Source: Chloroflexota bacterium
GTDB taxonomy: Bacteria > Chloroflexota > Dehalococcoidia > JACQGW01
DNA length: 17,198 bases
NCBI GenBank assembly: GCA_016199325.1
Contig: JACQGW010000241.1
Span: forward strand, 1 to 17,198
Direction: 5' to 3'
Shown: positions 14,044 to 17,198 of the stretch, one piece after another
Position numbering within the stretch: position 1 is the first letter of the stretch
Layout of the letters: each line of letters opens with the position of its first letter
Translations under genes and position numbers: made by a program
Notes under the pieces: model-generated
The model's input: only the letters and a program-made list of their open reading frames with translations
Databases searched by the model: none
What the model was told of the DNA's origin: nothing

Positions 14044-15777
14044 ATGACTTCCGGGGATAGCGATCGGGTCGACCCGATCTCACAGCAAGCCCCCATCTCA
14101 CGAAGATCGTTCACCCGCCGCCTTTTCGCCATCGGTGGCGGAGCAGCAGTGGGCATCGGCCTCATGGCGGCCTGTGCGCAGCCGGCGGCCGTGCCGCCGA
14201 AGCCCGCCGGGGGGGCGGCGCCGACCACTCCCCCAGCGCCACAGCCCACGAAGGCTGCAGCCCCGGCCGGTCAGGCAACGGCAGCCCCGGCCGCGGTGAG
14301 CAAGCCGGCGAACCAGGGCGGCACCCTCGTTGCCGGCGGCGAGTCGATCGGCGAGAACCTCATGCCCGCCGTCGCTTTCGAGGGTTGGGGCTTCCATTGG
14401 ATCAAGTACAACCTCTACGAGACCCTCTACACGACCCGGGACTTCAAGACGCTGGTCCCACGGCTGGCGACGAGCCACACGGTCTCGCCCGACGGGCTGG
14501 TCTACACCTTCCAACTGCGCAAGGGCGTCAAGTTCCACGACGGGACGCCGTTCAACGCCGAGGCCGTCGAGTTCAACTACATGCGGTACCTCGACAAGAA
14601 CCATCCCTACTACGACGAGCTTGCCGTCGAGCGCTCGGCGCTCTTGCCCAATGTCAAGTCGGTGAAGGCGAAGGACGAGTATACCGTCGAGTTCGTTCGC
14701 AGTACCCCGGCCTCGGCGTTCGTCGCCACCCTCTCCTACCCGGTCGGCGGCATCGTGAGCCCAGCGTCGGTCAAGAAGTACGGCGTCAAGGACGTCGCCC
14801 GACATCCCGTTGGCACCGGCCCGTTCGTCTTCGAGAAGAGCGAGAAGGGGAATCAAGCGTCGATGCTCGCCAACGAGGAGTACTGGGGTGGCCGGCCGCT
14901 GCTCGACCGGATCGTCGTTCGGCAGATCGCGGACGACCAGGCGATGACGGCCAGTCTCGTCTCGGGCGAGATCGACATGACGCCCTTCGTCGACTTCAAG
15001 GACCTCGCGGCGTTCCGAAAGAACCCGAACCTGAAGGTGCAGGTCGTGCCGGCGGCGTCGACCGGGTACATGTCCGTCAACCAGCAACACCCGACGTTGA
15101 AGGACGCCCGCGTGCGCCGGGCCATCGCTCACGCCGTCAACAAGCAGAACATCGTCGACGTCATCTTCTACGGAGAGGCCGACATCGGGGCCGGTCTCGT
15201 GCCGCTGCCGTTCTGGGCGTACGCGCCGCAGCTCAAGGACTACTACAAGCACGACCCGCAGAAGGCGAAGGATCTGCTGAAGGAAGCCGGGACAGCGCCC
15301 GAGATCGTGCTGAACTGTATGACCTCGGGCTTCTGGCCGCGCATGGCCGAGCTGATCCAGGCCGACTTCAGCGCGGTCGGCTTGAAGACGACGATCGAGA
15401 AGATCGAGACGGCGAAGTTCCTCGGGCTGATGACCGAAGGCAAACAGCAGGTCTTCCTGATGGACGGCACCTACAGCCTGCCCGATCCCGAGCTGCTCTT
15501 CTGGATCTTCTACGGCTGTGAGAACGTTCGCCAGAAGCGATGGGGCTGGTGTGATAAGGATTTCGACCAACTGAACGCAAAGCAGTCGGCCGAGCCGGAC
15601 CAGGAGAAGCGGAAGACGATGCTCTGGGAGATGCAGAAGATACTTCTGGACCAGCAGGCGCCCCTCGTGAACTATTACAACCGGTTCGCGACCATCATGA
15701 ACAAGCGGGTCGAAGGATTCGTCCCGATGCCGATCCGGCTGAACTACTTCGAGACGACCTACCTGACGAAGAAGTAG
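14044..15777 (+). CDS. ABC transporter substrate-binding lipoprotein, family 5 (peptide/nickel type), Tat-exported
   Basis: The 577-residue protein captures a ligand outside the membrane for an ABC importer. The N-terminus carries a Tat signal, SRRSFT at 19-24, a hydrophobic core, and a lipobox LMAAC with lipidation at Cys44. An Ala/Pro/Thr-rich linker (45-95) tethers the fold, a pattern frequent in Chloroflexota. The body is SBP_bac_5: LVPRLATSHTVSPDG followed by YTFQLRKGVKFHDGTPFNAE, the family signature region. The ligand could be a peptide, a sugar or another solute. It has a strong promoter and ribosome site (GGAGGAG). No permease or ATPase genes follow; a UroD-fold protein does. Confidence 0.93.
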   Translation: MTSGDSDRVDPISQQAPISRRSFTRRLFAIGGGAAVGIGLMAACAQPAAVPPKPAGGAAPTTPPAPQPTKAAAPAGQATAAPAAVSKPANQGGTLVAGGESIGENLMPAVAFEGWGFHWIKYNLYETLYTTRDFKTLVPRLATSHTVSPDGLVYTFQLRKGVKFHDGTPFNAEAVEFNYMRYLDKNHPYYDELAVERSALLPNVKSVKAKDEYTVEFVRSTPASAFVATLSYPVGGIVSPASVKKYGVKDVARHPVGTGPFVFEKSEKGNQASMLANEEYWGGRPLLDRIVVRQIADDQAMTASLVSGEIDMTPFVDFKDLAAFRKNPNLKVQVVPAASTGYMSVNQQHPTLKDARVRRAIAHAVNKQNIVDVIFYGEADIGAGLVPLPFWAYAPQLKDYYKHDPQKAKDLLKEAGTAPEIVLNCMTSGFWPRMAELIQADFSAVGLKTTIEKIETAKFLGLMTEGKQQVFLMDGTYSLPDPELLFWIFYGCENVRQKRWGWCDKDFDQLNAKQSAEPDQEKRKTMLWEMQKILLDQQAPLVNYYNRFATIMNKRVEGFVPMPIRLNYFETTYLTKK

Positions 15778-15783
15778 TGCTCG

Positions 15784-15823
15784 GTGCTGCGTGACGAGCC
15801 GCGGGCGGCTCGTCACGCAGCAC
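15784..15823 (+). terminator. Perfect 18-bp hairpin between the binding-protein and UroD-fold genes
   Basis: The arms 15784-15801 (starting GTGCTGCGTGACGAG) and 15806-15823 are exact complements around the loop CGGG. It starts 6 bases after the stop codon at 15777 and directly abuts AGAGGAG, the ribosome site of the next gene. There is no T tract, so it is more likely an mRNA-stabilising or partial-termination element, which would give more binding protein than downstream product, than a full terminator. Confidence 0.7.
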
Positions 15824-15836
15824 GAGAGGAGTCAGG

Positions 15837-16916
15837 ATGACGACTCGCGCCATGACCAAGAAGGAGCGGTACGCGGCTGCCTTCAACGGCCAGAAGCCGG
15901 ATCGGTTGCCGCTGCACGTGGGCAGCCACGATGCCTTCGTGCGCCATTACTACGGCGTGACGACCGAGCAGCTCGTCGAGGACCCGGAAGCCAGTGCTCG
16001 GGCCACCATGCAGTTCGCCGAGGAGTTTGGCTTCTGCAGTGTTCTTCCGGGCGTGGCCTACATCCTCTTCAGCGGCTGTGGCCCGGAGGTGGGGATCCCG
16101 TGGCAGTTCGTCGAGGACAGCCTGCCGGCATCGGTGGAAGGGTGCATCAACAGTCTCGCGGACCTGGATCGCTGGCAGGTCCCGGCGGAGCCGACCGGGT
16201 ACTTCAAGCGCTACCTTGACATTTGCCGGATCATGCGGGACGAGGTCGGCGACCGCGTCTTCTTGAGTAGCTTGATCAGCTCACCCTTCACGATCGTGTG
16301 CTTCCTCAGAGGGATCGAGCGAACGCTGGTCGACACCAAGGTCGACCTCGACCTGTACCGGGCGGGCATGCGCAAGAGCGTCGAGCACGCCAGGTTCCTC
16401 GGCGAGCATGTGCTCGCGCTCGGGCTGCCCAATACCAACCTGATCGATATCTTCCTGGTGCCCGCCCTGATCAGCCCTTCCCTCTACCACCAGTACATCG
16501 CCCCCTATAACGCCCAGGTTCTCCAGCACTTTTCGGCCCGAGGTCAGAGGGTATCCGACAACTTCGCCCTTTTCATGGGCAAGAAGGACGATCCGGTCAG
16601 CCAGCAAGAGGGCAAACAGCTCTTCGGGACCTTCTTCGGCACCGCTGAGAAGGTGGAGGCCCTGAGGACGAGCATGAAATACCGGTTGCCGGGGTTTCCT
16701 CCGCAGGTCACGCTCTCCGGTCGGATGGTGGTCACCTGGCCGAAGGACAGGATTCTCGAATTCCTCAGGCGAGCGCTGGACCTCGTGGTCGGAGAGCTCG
16801 GGAAGTACCCCTGCGTGTCCGTCGCCACCGCACAGCCGGCGGATAGGGCATCCGCCCTCGATCTCGCCGACAAGTTCCGGAGCATCGAGGGGTTCCTCGA
16901 TGGGTACCGTCTCTAA
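15837..16916 (+). CDS. Uroporphyrinogen decarboxylase-fold protein (methyltransferase-like), substrate unknown
   Basis: The 359-residue protein begins MTKKERYAAAFNGQKPDRLP (from residue 6), the opening of the UroD/MtaA superfamily, which includes haem-pathway decarboxylases and cobamide-dependent methyltransferases. The segment PDRLPLHVGSHDAF matches the family's substrate-side start. The HxC zinc motif of MtaA-type enzymes is not visible where expected; that region reads RGQRVSDNFALFMGKKDD. It is therefore neither clearly HemE nor a standard methyltransferase. AGGAG precedes the ATG at 15837. It follows the binding-protein gene and is probably co-transcribed, suggesting it works on the imported compound, perhaps a methylated one. 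Confidence 0.82.
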   Translation: MTTRAMTKKERYAAAFNGQKPDRLPLHVGSHDAFVRHYYGVTTEQLVEDPEASARATMQFAEEFGFCSVLPGVAYILFSGCGPEVGIPWQFVEDSLPASVEGCINSLADLDRWQVPAEPTGYFKRYLDICRIMRDEVGDRVFLSSLISSPFTIVCFLRGIERTLVDTKVDLDLYRAGMRKSVEHARFLGEHVLALGLPNTNLIDIFLVPALISPSLYHQYIAPYNAQVLQHFSARGQRVSDNFALFMGKKDDPVSQQEGKQLFGTFFGTAEKVEALRTSMKYRLPGFPPQVTLSGRMVVTWPKDRILEFLRRALDLVVGELGKYPCVSVATAQPADRASALDLADKFRSIEGFLDGYRL

Positions 16917-17198
16917 CCTATGGTGCCAGGTTTGTCGTGCTGCCCCAACTGGTTCGACTGGAGCTGGGCGGTGGGGTCGAGGTCCTCGGCGCGTTGCAGA
17001 GCGCGACCGCGCTCGGGATGGTGGCGGGGGCGCTGGCCATCGGCCAGTGGGGAAAGGGATTCCCGCGGGGCGCCGGGTTCTACGGCGCGCTGGCCCTCAG
17101 CGGGCTGGCGCTGGCTGGACTCGGCCTCGTGCCCAATCTGCCGGCGGCGCTCACGCTGGCGGCCGGTCTCGGCGCCAGCGCCGGCGCGGCGAACGTCA
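16917..17198 (+). pseudogene. C-terminal half of an MFS transporter, 5'-truncated and cut by the window edge
   Basis: Starting directly after the UroD stop, one frame reads RFVVLPQLVRLELGGG, then LGALQSATALGMVAGALAIG, then ALALSGLALAGLGLVPNLP, up to the edge. This matches the pattern of MFS drug- or siderophore-exporter transmembrane segments 7 to 10 (VLPLLAREVLGGG...GLLLAAFGAGALLGALLLG...GLALLLLAL), not the N-terminal half. The only upstream codons in frame lie inside the UroD gene, and no ribosome site or N-terminal half is present. A GTG at 16937 could only start a half-protein. I infer a gene remnant left by a deletion or rearrangement at this point. Confidence 0.5.

Noticed and set aside
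13893..14249. 118-residue minus-strand frame over the binding-protein start
   Set aside because: It overlaps the plus-strand promoter, leader and signal peptide and shows no recognisable domain.
14098..15816. 572-residue minus-strand frame
   Set aside because: It is antisense to the substrate-binding lipoprotein, which has a promoter, Tat signal and lipobox.

Overview
The window is high-GC DNA, probably from a Chloroflexota bacterium or a metagenomic relative. That placement is inference. It rests on the GC-rich codon use, the Tat-type lipoprotein with an Ala/Pro/Thr-rich linker typical of Chloroflexota solute-binding proteins, the style of the MazE-like antitoxin, and two kinds of dispersed intergenic repeat. 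No rRNA, tRNA, CRISPR array or insertion sequence was seen.

Left part (1-4467). On the minus strand lie a left-truncated epoxyqueuosine reductase (queG), a pseudouridine-5'-phosphate glycosidase (psuG) and an MBL-fold hydrolase. The hydrolase has an extended -10 promoter and a possible 16-residue leader peptide. On the plus strand lie a multi-pass membrane protein of unknown function, read from a TTG start, and a MazE-like antitoxin whose partner toxin seems reduced to a short remnant. The intergenic spaces hold a G-quadruplex-like tract, three copies of a (CGCCAAGA / CGCAGAGG)-type repeat just downstream of minus-strand stop codons, and a 32-bp perfect inverted repeat with a lone half-copy 3.5 kb away.

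Centre (4468-13034, minus strand). This is a compact six-gene operon and the most interesting part of the window. In transcription order it encodes: (i) a large membrane protein joining a retaining glycoside-hydrolase-like TIM barrel to a family 2 glycosyltransferase; (ii) an ABC exporter half-transporter; (iii-v) three divergent aminoglycoside-phosphotransferase (APH)-fold kinases; (vi) a GT-B-like glycosyltransferase. Junctions overlap or are separated by a few bases, except for one 73-bp gap. The set suggests that a glycoconjugate or small glycosylated molecule is made, phosphorylated and exported. I do not recognise it as a described pathway.

Right part (13035-17198). Uracil phosphoribosyltransferase (upp, minus) has a strong promoter placed so close to its ATG that the transcript may be leaderless. 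Divergently, from a near-consensus promoter, come a Tat-exported family 5 substrate-binding lipoprotein and a uroporphyrinogen-decarboxylase-fold protein, separated by a perfect 18-bp hairpin. No permease or ATPase genes accompany the binding protein here. The window ends in what looks like the C-terminal half of an MFS transporter with no N-terminal half.

The metabolic genes partly connect: PsuG releases uracil plus ribose 5-phosphate, and Upp turns uracil into UMP. They are 11 kb apart, so this is a shared pathway and not a shared operon.
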